Assembly: GCF_014641695.1 (NCBI RefSeq) | Contig: NZ_BMIF01000001.1 | Coordinates: 310,001-374,000, forward strand | Reading direction: 5' to 3' | DNA from: Nitratireductor aestuarii | GTDB taxonomy: Bacteria; Pseudomonadota; Alphaproteobacteria; Rhizobiales; Rhizobiaceae | Length of the DNA stretch: 64,000 nt | In this document: positions 36,776 to 45,583 of the stretch, piece after piece | How the letters are laid out: the number at the start of each line of letters is the position of its first letter | How positions within the stretch are numbered: the first letter of the stretch is position 1 | Program-made: the position numbers and the translations under genes | Notes under the pieces: generated by a model | Told to the model about the DNA's origin: nothing | Databases searched by the model: none | The model's input: only the letters and a program-made list of their open reading frames with translations

Positions 36776-37852
36776 CTATTTTGCATCGCCAGCCTTCTCC
36801 TGTTTGCTGGCGAACTGGGTCAGAGCCTTCATGAAATCACCGACGCCGGGCCGCTGCACTGCATTGAAGGAGAGGGGGCGGATGGCCGACATGGCCGCCA
36901 GTCCGATGCGGGCCGTCATCATGCCGTTTACCACGCCTTCGCCAAGCTTGGCCGAGAGTCGCGCAGCGAGGCCGTAACCCACAATCTGCTGCACCAGCCC
37001 GTCGCCTACCGCAATCGAGCCAGTGACGGCCAGGTGCGCCATGACGCTGCGCACCAGACGCAGGAAGCCGAAGAATCCCGGCCTGCCGCAGTAGAGCTCC
37101 GACAGGCGGCGCAGGAGCCGCACGTTCTCGAAGATCACATAGCCGATGTCGACCAGCGCGCGGGGGCTCACCGCCGTCACCAGCGATACGCGCTTTGCAG
37201 CATCCAGAACCATCTTCTGTGCGCGGCGGTCGAGCGACGCCAGAAGTTCGCGTTCGGCAATGTTAAGCAGATCGCGCCCGTCGATGATATCGCCTTCAAG
37301 CTCTGACAGCTTCTTGCGGCCGGCTGCCGTGTCCGGATGGCTTGCGAGCAGCGCCTTCACTTCCGAGACGACCGTTTGCGCCAGCTTCGCGTCGTCGCGC
37401 GCATAGGCGTCGTCCGCGCGCGCGCGCATCTTTTCGACTGACGCGAGCCTCGAAACGGCGATGAGCTCTCGCATCACGATCGCCACGAAGGCAGCGAGCG
37501 CGATGCCAGCAAGTGCCAGCGCCAGCCAGCCGAGCCAATCGGCGCGCGTGAAAAGATCGCGGATCAGGCGGTCCGTCCAGAGGCCGATGCCGAGCGACAC
37601 GAGCAGGCCGAACGCCGTGGCGAAGATCGTGCCGAGGCGTGACTTCTTTTTTCTCACCTGAATGGGAGGCGGCAACTCGTTTGCGAGCGCTTGCTCGTCA
37701 AAGACGTCTATCTGCTCCGAAGCGACGACGACGCTGTCGTCCAGACGTATGGCGCGGGGCGAGCGCACCGCCTGCGGCTGCTTTTCGTGCGTGGCCTGTT
37801 GGATGCCGGAAGGCTCGATCGGAAAGGAAGAGGGACGGCGCTTGTCGCTCAT
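36776..37852 (-). CDS. YcjF family (TIGR01620/UPF0283) membrane protein
   Basis: A 358-residue inner-membrane protein. A polar N-terminus (about 70 residues) leads to two adjacent transmembrane helices (LGTIFATAFGLLVSLGIGLW and WLGWLALALAGIALAAFVAI). The cytoplasmic domain then shows family stretches such as ISPR-like VSPRALVDIGYVIFENVRLL and GYGLAARLSAKLGEGVVNG. In many proteobacteria it is encoded next to YcjX, as here, with a 4-bp ATGA overlap. Function is not established; stress-envelope roles have been proposed. Confidence 0.9.
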   Translation of the reverse strand: MSDKRRPSSFPIEPSGIQQATHEKQPQAVRSPRAIRLDDSVVVASEQIDVFDEQALANELPPPIQVRKKKSRLGTIFATAFGLLVSLGIGLWTDRLIRDLFTRADWLGWLALALAGIALAAFVAIVMRELIAVSRLASVEKMRARADDAYARDDAKLAQTVVSEVKALLASHPDTAAGRKKLSELEGDIIDGRDLLNIAERELLASLDRRAQKMVLDAAKRVSLVTAVSPRALVDIGYVIFENVRLLRRLSELYCGRPGFFGFLRLVRSVMAHLAVTGSIAVGDGLVQQIVGYGLAARLSAKLGEGVVNGMMTARIGLAAMSAIRPLSFNAVQRPGVGDFMKALTQFASKQEKAGDAK

Positions 37853-39312
37853 GCGAGCTGGTCTCCCATGAGGAACTGCAGCGCCCGATCAAGCCGGATA
37901 TGCGGAAGCGAAAGCGTGACCCCCTCGGCCGTGCGCTCCAGAGCCGGAGGACGGAAGCGGACAAAGCGGATATTCGGTTCGTTCTCCGGCTTTTCATCTC
38001 CCTTGCGGAAGAGCGCCGCTGGCGTCTCTGGCAGATCGCCCGGGAAGATCGCCGTTTCGGTCTTGCCGTCAAACGTGTCCGTGCCGATCGTTTCACCCTC
38101 CATCGGAGTGCCGATGATCACGGGCAGCGTCTCGCGTCCGCGTGTCACAGAACCTTCGCGGGTCGCGCGGACGGCCGCCATGGCGACCACGTCCACCATC
38201 GCGCCAGAGAAGTCGGCGCGAGAAATAGCCCGTTCCGTCAGGCGGCGGACGATCGCCTGCAGCCGGTCATGGCTTTCGTGGTGGATGTGATCGGCCTTCG
38301 TCGCAGCGATGAGGATCCGGTCGATCTTGCGCGTGAAGAAGCTCGTGAGGAAGTTGGTGCGGCCCGGACGGAAGCACTCGAGGATCTCGGTCAGCGCGCG
38401 CTCAAGATCCGCCACCGCTTCCGGCCCGGCGTTGATCGCCTGCATAGCGTCGACCAGCACGATCTGACGATCGAGCCGCGCAATATGCTCGCGGAAGAAC
38501 GGTTTTATGACGTGCGTCTTGTACGCCTCGAAGCGGCGTTCCATCATGGCCTGCATGGAGCCTGCGCGGACCTTGCCTTCCGTGAGATTGATCAGCGGAC
38601 CGAAGGTGAGGGCAGGGGAGCCGTCAAGATCGCCGGGCATCAGGAAGCGGCCGGGCGGCAGCGTTGAGAGTGCCCGCGTCTCTTCCTTGCACGCCTTGAG
38701 GTAGGCGGCAAAGGTCTCGAACAGGCGTCGCGCCAGCACTTCGTCGGCATCCTGATTGGGATCGATGCTTTGCGCAAGGCTGATCCAGTCGTGAGCGACA
38801 TCCTGCCGGCCCGGCAGCTTGGAGAGCTCCAATGCTTCCTGCGAGAAAGTGGCAAAGTCCTTGCCGATCAGCGGCAGGTCAAGCAGCCATTCGCCCGGAT
38901 AATCAACAATATCGAGCGCGAGCTTGCCGCGCGAGAACATGCGTCCCCATGCAGAGGCCGATTCATACTCTATGGTGAGCCTCAGTTCGGAGATTGCGCG
39001 GGTGGAATCGGGCCAGATGCGCTGGTCGATCAAGGCCGAGATATGGTCCTCGTACTGGAAGCGCGGCACGGCATCGTCCGGCTGGTGCTCCAGGAAGGCG
39101 CGGGAGATGCGGCCCGAAGACTGCGCCTCGAACATCGGCAGGCGTCCACCATGCACCAGATTATGCACCAGTGCTGAGATGAACACCGTCTTGCCGGCGC
39201 GCGACAGGCCGGTGACACCAACCCGCAGCGATGGGGAAAGCAGACCGGTCGCCCGGTCGGCAACCGTATCGAGGGCTATGCGCGCTTCATCTGCGATGGT
39301 GGTGAGCGGCAA
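37849..39312 (-). CDS. YcjX-like P-loop GTPase
   Basis: A 487-residue protein with Walker A GLSRAGKTVFISALVHNL near residue 34 and DIVDYPGEWLLDLPLI as the G3-like segment. The NKxD equivalent appears in AATKADHIHHESHDRL. YcjX proteins are stress-induced DUF463 family NTPases. It is translationally coupled to the YcjF-like gene downstream, and the two probably act together at the membrane. Confidence 0.92.
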   Translation of the reverse strand: MPLTTIADEARIALDTVADRATGLLSPSLRVGVTGLSRAGKTVFISALVHNLVHGGRLPMFEAQSSGRISRAFLEHQPDDAVPRFQYEDHISALIDQRIWPDSTRAISELRLTIEYESASAWGRMFSRGKLALDIVDYPGEWLLDLPLIGKDFATFSQEALELSKLPGRQDVAHDWISLAQSIDPNQDADEVLARRLFETFAAYLKACKEETRALSTLPPGRFLMPGDLDGSPALTFGPLINLTEGKVRAGSMQAMMERRFEAYKTHVIKPFFREHIARLDRQIVLVDAMQAINAGPEAVADLERALTEILECFRPGRTNFLTSFFTRKIDRILIAATKADHIHHESHDRLQAIVRRLTERAISRADFSGAMVDVVAMAAVRATREGSVTRGRETLPVIIGTPMEGETIGTDTFDGKTETAIFPGDLPETPAALFRKGDEKPENEPNIRFVRFRPPALERTAEGVTLSLPHIRLDRALQFLMGDQLA

Positions 39313-39422
39313 ATCGTATTCCTCTGCTTGAACGGGTTCGATTCAACCCAGGGGACCAGCGTTGCACATAGGAACGCAGTTCGGCAATGGAATGGTCCGC
39401 GACAGGATAGCCGACAAAATTC

Positions 39423-40145
39423 TTAAGAGGATGAAGCCTCGGCCGGTCCGAACACCTCGACAAAGGCGTTCTTCAGCGCCACGTCGACATCGTTCATCGT
39501 CACGGGCAGGCCGAGATCGACAAGGCTGGTGACGCCATAATTGGCGATGCCGCAGGGCACGATGCCGTCGAAATGCTCGAGCTCCGGCTCAACATTGATG
39601 GCAATGCCGTGAAAGCTCACCCACTTGCGCAGACGCACGCCGATGGCCGCGATCTTGTCTTCCATCGGGCTGCCATCGGGAAGCGCGGGCTTGTCCGGCC
39701 GGGCCACCCAGACCCCGACGCGGCCGTCCCGCCGCTCGCCCTTCACATTGAAGGAGGCGAGGGTGCGGATGATCCATTCTTCCAGCGCGGACACGAAGGC
39801 ACGCACGTCCTCGCGCCGCGTCTTCAGGTCGAGCATCACATAGGCCACACGCTGGCCCGGGCCATGATAGGTGTATTCGCCGCCGCGGCCTGCGTTGAAC
39901 ACGGGGAACCGCTCCGGATCGATGAGGTCTGACGGCTTGGCGCTCGTTCCGGCCGTATAGAGCGGCGGATGCTCGACCAGCCAGATCATCTCGCCCGCCG
40001 TGCCTTCCCGAATCGCTGCCGCCCGTTCCTCCATGAAGGTCAGCGCCTGGTCGTAAGGGGTGATGCCGGGCGCGATTCGCCACTCGACTGGCCTTGAGCC
40101 TTCGGCGGCGCGGAACTGGATCGATTCTGTAAGGCTCTCGGTCAT
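39423..40145 (-). CDS. lipB: Octanoyl-(acyl carrier protein):protein N-octanoyltransferase LipB
   Basis: Transfers octanoate from ACP to lipoyl domains, the first step of lipoic acid assembly. 240 residues from the ATG at 40145 ([11 protein letters not shown], after AGGAAAGA); a longer frame from 40277 is basic and lacks a ribosome site. The acyl-thioester Cys is in [15 protein letters not shown], the conserved Lys in [20 protein letters not shown], and the family motif is [21 protein letters not shown]. lipA is not in the window. Confidence 0.96.
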   Translation of the reverse strand: MTESLTESIQFRAAEGSRPVEWRIAPGITPYDQALTFMEERAAAIREGTAGEMIWLVEHPPLYTAGTSAKPSDLIDPERFPVFNAGRGGEYTYHGPGQRVAYVMLDLKTRREDVRAFVSALEEWIIRTLASFNVKGERRDGRVGVWVARPDKPALPDGSPMEDKIAAIGVRLRKWVSFHGIAINVEPELEHFDGIVPCGIANYGVTSLVDLGLPVTMNDVDVALKNAFVEVFGPAEASSS

Positions 40146-40367
40146 GTCTTCTTTCCTGCGGCGACCCCGACCCAACTCGAATCGTGAATCACCCGAATTC
40201 CTCTGCCGCTGTCGCTTTCGGCTCTCGTGAAGCTTGGTCGCAAGGCGCGGGGCAGTGTGCGTTTCCCTCTTATGCATCCCCGCAAACGCTGGGTCCAGTG
40301 CGGGTTTGCACAGGCTTGTGCGGTAGGCTCGACTTTTTTGTGACGGGTGGCTTGTGCGCCAGAAATC

Positions 40368-40502
40368 GATTTGCTACATGCCGCCCTGCCGGTGATTACC
40401 GGCATGCGTCGCGGGCGGTCGTGGCGGAATTGGTAGACGCGCAGCGTTGAGGTCGCTGTGGGGCAACCCGTGGAAGTTCGAGTCTTCTCGACCGCACCAA
40501 CG
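40368..40502. repeat. tRNA-Leu duplication unit, copy 1
   Basis: 135 bp repeated at 40656-40790 with one mismatch (40385 C versus 40673 T). It covers the likely -10 region (TTGCTACAT), a leader hairpin GCCGGT-GATT-ACCGGC (40388-40403) and the whole tRNA. Confidence 0.95.
40415..40499 (+). tRNA. tRNA-Leu(GAG), copy 1
   Basis: 85 nt including an encoded CCA. Acceptor arms GCGGTCG and CGACCGC pair perfectly. The anticodon stem CAGCG/CGCTG encloses TTGAGGT with anticodon GAG, reading CUC and CUU leucine codons. The long variable arm (TGGGGCAACCCG) is of class II type, and the T-loop region is GTTCGAGTC. Confidence 0.97.
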
Positions 40503-40655
40503 CTCTCTCAGACGCGAAAACCTTCCCTTTCTTCACACAACATAGTGCTTCTGAACGCAGGTTTTCCTGCTGTTTGGCGCGTCTTTTTTACTCCTCCACG
40601 AATTTCTTCTAACATCACACATTCAGCTTCGAATGTCGCTTGTGCTCCCCCAGGT

Positions 40656-40790
40656 GATTTGCTACATGCCGCTCTGCCGGTGATTACCGGCATGCGTCGC
40701 GGGCGGTCGTGGCGGAATTGGTAGACGCGCAGCGTTGAGGTCGCTGTGGGGCAACCCGTGGAAGTTCGAGTCTTCTCGACCGCACCAACG
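40656..40790. repeat. tRNA-Leu duplication unit, copy 2
   Basis: Second copy of the 135-bp unit, exactly 288 bp downstream of the first and on the same strand. Sequence before and after the unit is unrelated to that around copy 1. Confidence 0.95.
40703..40787 (+). tRNA. tRNA-Leu(GAG), copy 2
   Basis: Identical over all 85 nt to the copy at 40415, including GAG anticodon and encoded CCA. It carries the same upstream hairpin and putative -10, so it should be expressed independently. Confidence 0.97.
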
Positions 40791-40854
40791 ACGGACAAGA
40801 TCCCGTAGATCCAAGAGTTTTCACCTGCGTAAGCACAATCCCAAGTGATTGAAG

Positions 40855-41763
40855 CTACGCAGTATCGGTCGCGATTTCTCGCGCTGTTTTCACCGCTTCA
40901 AACTCAGCATCGCCGCCGTTTGTGCCTTCTGTGAAGGCGGCGACGGTCACCGGCTGATCGAGATCGGGAAAGTGGTAGATGGCGTTGACGGAAAACGGTC
41001 CGCCGCCCGAGTGTCCGATTACGCGCCCGACGCCTTCCATGCGCCCGATTATGAGGCCCAGACCATAGCCGCATTCCATCCAGGGGCGGCCTTCGATTCG
41101 GTCGCCGAGTGGACGGGCATTCAGCATTTGCCTCAAGGTTTCCGCCTGGATCAGCTTGCCGGTGACAAGCGCGTGGAGCAGGCGGGCCGCATCCTGAGGC
41201 GTACCGGTCAGACAACCGTGATAGACCCAGCCGGGATGATAGTGCTGCGCCGCCTGCCAATGGACCCGCAAAAACTGCTGACGCGCAGTTGCAAGTTCGA
41301 TTGAATGAAGATGAAGGGGCAGGGCGATCAGCTCAGCGAGAAGCGAGCTGAAACTCTTGTTTGTTTGGTCTTCGATGTGCCTTCGTGCCAGCATGTAGCC
41401 GATGTTCGAGTAGGCCCAGCCCTTGCCGGGCTCGAACAACAACTCGTCTGCGTGCGCAGCAGTCATGAGCTGCTCCTCGGGCCATGGCTCTTCATCGCAT
41501 GCTACGGCTGCATGATAGTCTTTCAGGCCGCCGTAATCCGGGAGGCCGGCCGTGTGCTGCAGAAGCTGGCGAAGATTGTAGCGACGCCCTGACAGCGGGC
41601 GATCAAGATCGACCTCGCCCCGCTCGTGAAGTTTTAACGCGCAAAGCGCGATCGCGGTTTTGGAAAAGCTCCAGTAGGGGAAGACCAGTTCGGTACTACC
41701 CGCCGAACCATAGTGATCGTCATTCACGATCGAATAGGAATAGCCACGCTGGACCTTGTTCAT
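40855..41763 (-). CDS. Serine beta-lactamase-fold hydrolase (class C/DD-peptidase-like)
   Basis: 302 residues from the ATG at 41763 (after AGGTGGG); a GTG at 41796 would add 11. The active-site motif SFSK gives the nucleophile Ser and the Lys; YSNIGY is the YxN motif and HSGGGP the KTG-like box. There is no clear signal peptide, so it may act in the cytoplasm, for example as an esterase or D-aminopeptidase rather than a beta-lactamase. It sits between the tRNAs and the polysaccharide region and seems unrelated to either. Confidence 0.85.
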   Translation of the reverse strand: MNKVQRGYSYSIVNDDHYGSAGSTELVFPYWSFSKTAIALCALKLHERGEVDLDRPLSGRRYNLRQLLQHTAGLPDYGGLKDYHAAVACDEEPWPEEQLMTAAHADELLFEPGKGWAYSNIGYMLARRHIEDQTNKSFSSLLAELIALPLHLHSIELATARQQFLRVHWQAAQHYHPGWVYHGCLTGTPQDAARLLHALVTGKLIQAETLRQMLNARPLGDRIEGRPWMECGYGLGLIIGRMEGVGRVIGHSGGGPFSVNAIYHFPDLDQPVTVAAFTEGTNGGDAEFEAVKTAREIATDTA

Positions 41764-41859
41764 GCTGCGGCACCCACCTACCCATAGATCAGCCACTGCC
41801 AGGCTTTCGTGACCTTCCTATTGGTGGTCAGCTCGGAGCGAGACGTCAAGCTAAGACCG

Positions 41860-43245
41860 CTACTCTCTCACGTAGGAAAACAGCGTCCGACCGCTTTCGG
41901 TGACTTGCAGTCTGTTGGAAATCCTGCCGCTGCGCGCTAGCGCCGTAGCGAAGGCTTCCTCGGTATAGTCGGGGAAGATATCCTCTCGCAGCGCGAGCAT
42001 CTTGCGTACGGTCGGATCTGACTTCGGTACGAACTCGATCACACCGGCCGGCGCCATGGCAGTGATCCACTTGACAACCTGAGCCAACGGTACGTTGTGG
42101 GCGATTGCCAGGTGATGTTCGAACGCCAGCGCAAGTATGGCATCGGCGCTGAAGCGCTCGTTGAAGCCACCCCTTTCGGCCTGCATCCAGCCCTGAGCGG
42201 GTGAGGGATTGCGCGCGTCGAGGAAGAGGGGAAGGAAATTCAGGTTCTCTGCGACAGCGCGGGCGTAGGCCTTGTCCAGAGACTGTTGATCGAAATCGAA
42301 GCCTGTCACCGCCACAGCACCGATTTCGAGACAGATCTTGCTGTAGTCGCCGGTATTGCAGCCGAGATCGATCACGCGCCTTGCACCGCTGGAGCGAACA
42401 AAATCGGCGACAAACTCTTTCTTGCGGGTTGTCTCCTGGTCGTCATAGGTGGTGGTCGAGGCGTAGTTCGCCCATGTGGTGGAGGCCTTGTTGGCGGGCT
42501 GCAGCGATGAAATCCAGCCGTGCAGCTGCCGGAGCATGGATTGGAGACCCGCCAGAGGAAGCTTTCTTCCCTCTGTCGTGAAGCTCACTTCCCGATCGCT
42601 GGTCGAGTTCTTCTGGAAATAGGCGGGCAGGACGACGTTGGAGAGAACGCGCCAGCCAAGGCGGCTGCGGATAGGCAGCAGGCGGGCGAGATCGCTCGTC
42701 ATGATGCCTTCGAGATTGCCCCGATACCAGGCATTGTGCGCGATATCGAGATGAGCCCGCAGGAGGAGCGGATTGAGGAATTGCTCGCAGAACTGCCGGT
42801 GACCCAGCCAGAACTCGCCGTCGCGATAGGGCCGTACTGACAGATGATCGATGAAGATGGGTTTCGGGCCCTGAAACTGCACGTTGTAGGCCGAGGCATC
42901 CGATAGGGTCAGCCCTTTGTCCAGCAGATCCAGATGAAGTTCCAGATGGAACAGGGCGGCTGCCTTGAGTAACGAGAACGACCACTCGTAGGGGTAAGTC
43001 CAGGGGCTGAGCCTTGGGTGCTCAAGCACATAGGCGATCGACTCGTCGAGGCCTACTTCCTCGGCTGTAACTTCCCGGAATTCGACCAGACGGCCTTCGT
43101 TGGCCAGTTCGCGCAAGGCCGGCCGCGCTGCCTCGTAGGCCTCTGCTGCCGAATGAGAGACGCTCCGGAACACCCTGTCGCGAAGCGAATAGATGTGGCC
43201 GGCAGGATCGCGGAAAGAACCGGGCAGGCGAACAGGTGCGGTCAG
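41860..43245 (-). CDS. Class I SAM-dependent methyltransferase, apparent CTG start
   Basis: The SAM-binding motif is RVIDLGCNTGDYSKICLEIG in the second half; an N-terminal domain of about 230 residues (LSDASAYNVQFQGPKPIFID, DHLSVRPY) precedes it, as in two-domain methyltransferases found in polysaccharide and secondary-metabolite clusters. From the first canonical start (GTG 43173) there are 437 residues. Upstream codons encode GSFRDPAGHIYSLRDRVF, which I recall as the conserved family N-terminus. A perfect AGGAGGAG stands 7 nt before a CTG at 43245, with no ATG, GTG or TTG between. I therefore place the start at CTG, giving 461 residues. The methyl acceptor is unknown. Confidence 0.85.
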   Translation of the reverse strand: MTAPVRLPGSFRDPAGHIYSLRDRVFRSVSHSAAEAYEAARPALRELANEGRLVEFREVTAEEVGLDESIAYVLEHPRLSPWTYPYEWSFSLLKAAALFHLELHLDLLDKGLTLSDASAYNVQFQGPKPIFIDHLSVRPYRDGEFWLGHRQFCEQFLNPLLLRAHLDIAHNAWYRGNLEGIMTSDLARLLPIRSRLGWRVLSNVVLPAYFQKNSTSDREVSFTTEGRKLPLAGLQSMLRQLHGWISSLQPANKASTTWANYASTTTYDDQETTRKKEFVADFVRSSGARRVIDLGCNTGDYSKICLEIGAVAVTGFDFDQQSLDKAYARAVAENLNFLPLFLDARNPSPAQGWMQAERGGFNERFSADAILALAFEHHLAIAHNVPLAQVVKWITAMAPAGVIEFVPKSDPTVRKMLALREDIFPDYTEEAFATALARSGRISNRLQVTESGRTLFSYVRE

Positions 43246-43284
43246 GGCTGTGCTCCTCCTCAGCTTGCAGCTACGTTTGTGAGA

Positions 43285-43470
43285 TTACTTCTTGCGGGTC
43301 GTGAACAGCGACTTGAACTTGTTCCAGTAGACGGACACCGCCGCGCCACCAACGGCAATGGCTCCTATGATTGCCTGCAGCACCATGCTTCCAGTACCCG
43401 GATCCAGATAAGCGTATGCGGGAAGCGTGAAGGCGGCACTGAAGGCGATTGCAGGAAATACAATTCTCAT
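43285..43470 (-). CDS. Small membrane protein with YLDPGTGS motif
   Basis: 61 residues: a signal-like helix (FPAIAFSAAFTLPAYA), then YLDPGTGSMVLQAIIGAIAV GGAAV as a membrane segment and a basic tail ending KSLFTTRKK. The YLDPGTGS sequence following a signal peptide recurs in short proteins near polysaccharide genes. It precedes the methyltransferase by about 40 bp in the same direction, so they form an operon. Function unknown. Confidence 0.8.
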   Translation of the reverse strand: MRIVFPAIAFSAAFTLPAYAYLDPGTGSMVLQAIIGAIAVGGAAVSVYWNKFKSLFTTRKK

Positions 43471-43962
43471 GAGGGCCTCACTTGTCAGCGATCCAGTAGC
43501 TCACTCTCTCAGAGAGCTGTCATGTGACTGTCGTATTTAGACGATATAGAGGCGGACTATTTCTCTTCTATATGGTCCCGGTAACGTTAGATTTCAGGCG
43601 GCAATATGTTTATTAGGTTGTGAAGTATAGATCTGTATATTGCGCCGCGGGATGAGCCGCGATGGATAAAATTTTCGTGAGCCCGGTGTGTTCGGCGCGA
43701 ATGCAGCGCGATCATAGTGCTGAAAAAGTCGTTCGGAAAGAATTGGAAGTGTGCAGGATTTAAAACGTCTTGCCGAATTTCACAATTGAAATAGAAGCCG
43801 GCTAATTAATTCATGGACGGCATGATACTCCTAACGTGCTAAGTGGATAATTCTCTTGCCGGGTGTGGTTTTGCGGCTATGCTACCTCCTATGGAGGGCT
43901 GTTTCGTTGGTGCTGATCTGGGTTAACTACTTGTTCGGAATGTCTGCAGGGGTGGATGGGGG
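43471..43962. other. Long AT-rich intergenic region
   Basis: 492 bp between two divergent genes, richer in A+T than the surroundings. It contains CTCTC-TCA-GAGAG near its left end and a 16-bp palindrome at 43777-43792. No gene is supported. It probably holds promoters for the small membrane/methyltransferase pair and for the RmlC-like gene. Confidence 0.5.
43777..43792. promoter_or_regulatory. 16-bp palindrome, possible Crp/Fnr-family site
   Basis: ATTTCA-CAAT-TGAAAT is a perfect 6-4-6 palindrome, in size and symmetry like Crp/Fnr-family operators. A Crp/Fnr-type regulator is encoded 0.8 kb downstream, which makes autoregulation of the locus possible but unproven. Confidence 0.4.
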
Positions 43963-44520
43963 ATGTTGTTTCATCGGACGCCATTGCACGGTGCTTGGCT
44001 GATAGACGCTGAGCCCCATCTGGACGAACGGGGCTGGTTTGCTCGTTCCTTCTGCGAGCACGAATTTGCCGAATACGGTCTCGAAACCCGTTTCGTCCAG
44101 CATAGCCGCTCCTTCTCGAAGCGCGCCGGTACTCTGCGCGGGATGCATTTCCAGACCGCACCGCATGAAGAGGTAAAGCTCGTTTCCTGCGTCTCCGGCG
44201 CCATCTTCGACGTCATCTTCGACATGCGTCCGGGCTCTCCTTCATACCGCCAGTCCTTCAGCGTTGAACTCACAGCGGCTAACGGCAGGCAGCTTTACAT
44301 CCCGAAAGGCATGGCACACGGTTTTGAAGCTTTGACAGATGATGTAACAGTTAACTATCTAATTAGTGAGTTTTACGCGCCGGGCTATTCCTCCGGGATT
44401 CGCTACGATGATCCGGCGCTGGGTGTGGAGTGGCCTATGCCGGTTACGCAAGTCTCTGACAAGGATCTGGGCTGGCCGCCCTGGGAACTGATTAACAGAG
44501 GAATGTGTTTGGAGGATTAA
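43963..44520 (+). CDS. dTDP-4-dehydrorhamnose 3,5-epimerase-like protein
   Basis: A 185-residue RmlC/RfbC-type cupin. Family landmarks: DERGWFARSFC, HSRSFSKRAGTLRGMHFQTAPHEE with the catalytic His, VFDV-like AIFDVIFDMRPGSPSY and IPKGMAHGFEALTDDVTVNY. The C-terminal YDDPALGVEWP is standard. No rmlA, rmlB or rmlD is in the window, so it may serve another sugar, for example an epimerisation in the CDP-sugar route implied by the cytidylyltransferase at 48.5 kb. Confidence 0.9.
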   Translation: MLFHRTPLHGAWLIDAEPHLDERGWFARSFCEHEFAEYGLETRFVQHSRSFSKRAGTLRGMHFQTAPHEEVKLVSCVSGAIFDVIFDMRPGSPSYRQSFSVELTAANGRQLYIPKGMAHGFEALTDDVTVNYLISEFYAPGYSSGIRYDDPALGVEWPMPVTQVSDKDLGWPPWELINRGMCLED

Positions 44521-44606
44521 GGCGGCGCGCGAATTTTGGGGTCAATTCGTGCATTTGCCGGACAGGGATCAAGGGTGAGAGATCACTCGAATGGGGGATG
44601 GTATGA

Positions 44607-45326
44607 ATGATGCCGCAAGCGCCACATAGTCTGCGCGAGACCGGGCTTTTCAAGAACGGCAACCTTAGTGAAGACGACAAGGCGCAGCTCGACAGGCTTG
44701 GTTTCGTTTACAAGTATTACGCACACGACACCACGGTGACAGCCGAGCATGACGACATGTTCGTAGTTGTTCATTCCGGCTGGGGCTGTCTATACAGCAA
44801 TGTTCCTGACGGTGATCGCCAGATACTTGATTTCCCTCTGGCAGGTGACCTTTTCCTCCTGAGCCGCTCTTCCGAAAACGGGGTTGATGAAACTTTTTCG
44901 TCTTTGACCGAGCTCATGATCTGGCAGGGGCCGGCGCGCAATGTGATTTCGGGCGTTGCCAATCACCCGAGGCTTATGTCGCTTCTCCTGGCTGCAGCGC
45001 TTCGCCAGAAATCCATACTCGTTCAGCATCTGAACAGTCTGGGACGCCGAAAGGCGCTGGAGCGCGTGGCGCATCTTCTGCTTGAACTCGGACAGCGCCT
45101 GGAAATTGCCGGAGCGGCAAGCCGGGACGGTTTCCGGTGTCCTCTCACCCAGTATGAACTTGCCGATGCACTGGGGCTCACCGCCATCCACGTCAATCGC
45201 ATGCTGCGCGAACTTCGCGAGCGCGAACTCATTGATTTCCGCCAGAAAACGGTTCGGTTCCTGGATAGGGTGGGGCTGGAACGACTGGCGGGATTCGAAC
45301 CGGACTATTTGAAAATACCACTTTGA
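44607..45326 (+). CDS. Crp/Fnr family transcriptional regulator
   Basis: 239 residues from adjacent ATGs at 44607/44610, after GGGGGA. The N-terminal cupin-like sensor domain (about 30-150) lacks the Fnr cysteine cluster and the arginine of the Crp cAMP-binding pocket is not evident, so the signal is unknown. The C-terminal winged helix CPLTQYELADALGLTAIHVNRMLRELRE is intact. Its place in a polysaccharide locus suggests control of surface-sugar genes. Confidence 0.9.
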   Translation: MMPQAPHSLRETGLFKNGNLSEDDKAQLDRLGFVYKYYAHDTTVTAEHDDMFVVVHSGWGCLYSNVPDGDRQILDFPLAGDLFLLSRSSENGVDETFSSLTELMIWQGPARNVISGVANHPRLMSLLLAAALRQKSILVQHLNSLGRRKALERVAHLLLELGQRLEIAGAASRDGFRCPLTQYELADALGLTAIHVNRMLRELRERELIDFRQKTVRFLDRVGLERLAGFEPDYLKIPL

Positions 45327-45583
45327 GAGTAGATAAATAATAAGCAGTACTTACAAGCGACCTCGCAGTTTCTAACACTGTATATTGTGAAGTTACCACT
45401 TTGTATTAGTTTCGTTGCTAATCATATTCATTTTTCACTAATCCACATTAAAGCGAAGTAAAAAGTGGGCGTGTACTATATATTTGTAAGGCGGGGGTTA
45501 TGAGCCGCAGATGCGGTAGGGGAAGTTGGGTCAAGTCTCCCTATCAAATAGTACAGCGCTCAGCTGGGATCCCGCCATAACGG

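Noticed and set aside
40855-41763. Antibiotic-resistance beta-lactamase
   Set aside because: SxxK, YxN and HSG motifs are present but no signal peptide is seen, so a periplasmic beta-lactamase is unlikely; called a beta-lactamase-fold hydrolase.
45500-45580. 26-codon frame starting ATGAGCCGCAGATGC ahead of the LuxR-type gene
   Set aside because: Very short with no convincing ribosome spacing; could be a leader peptide but nothing supports it.
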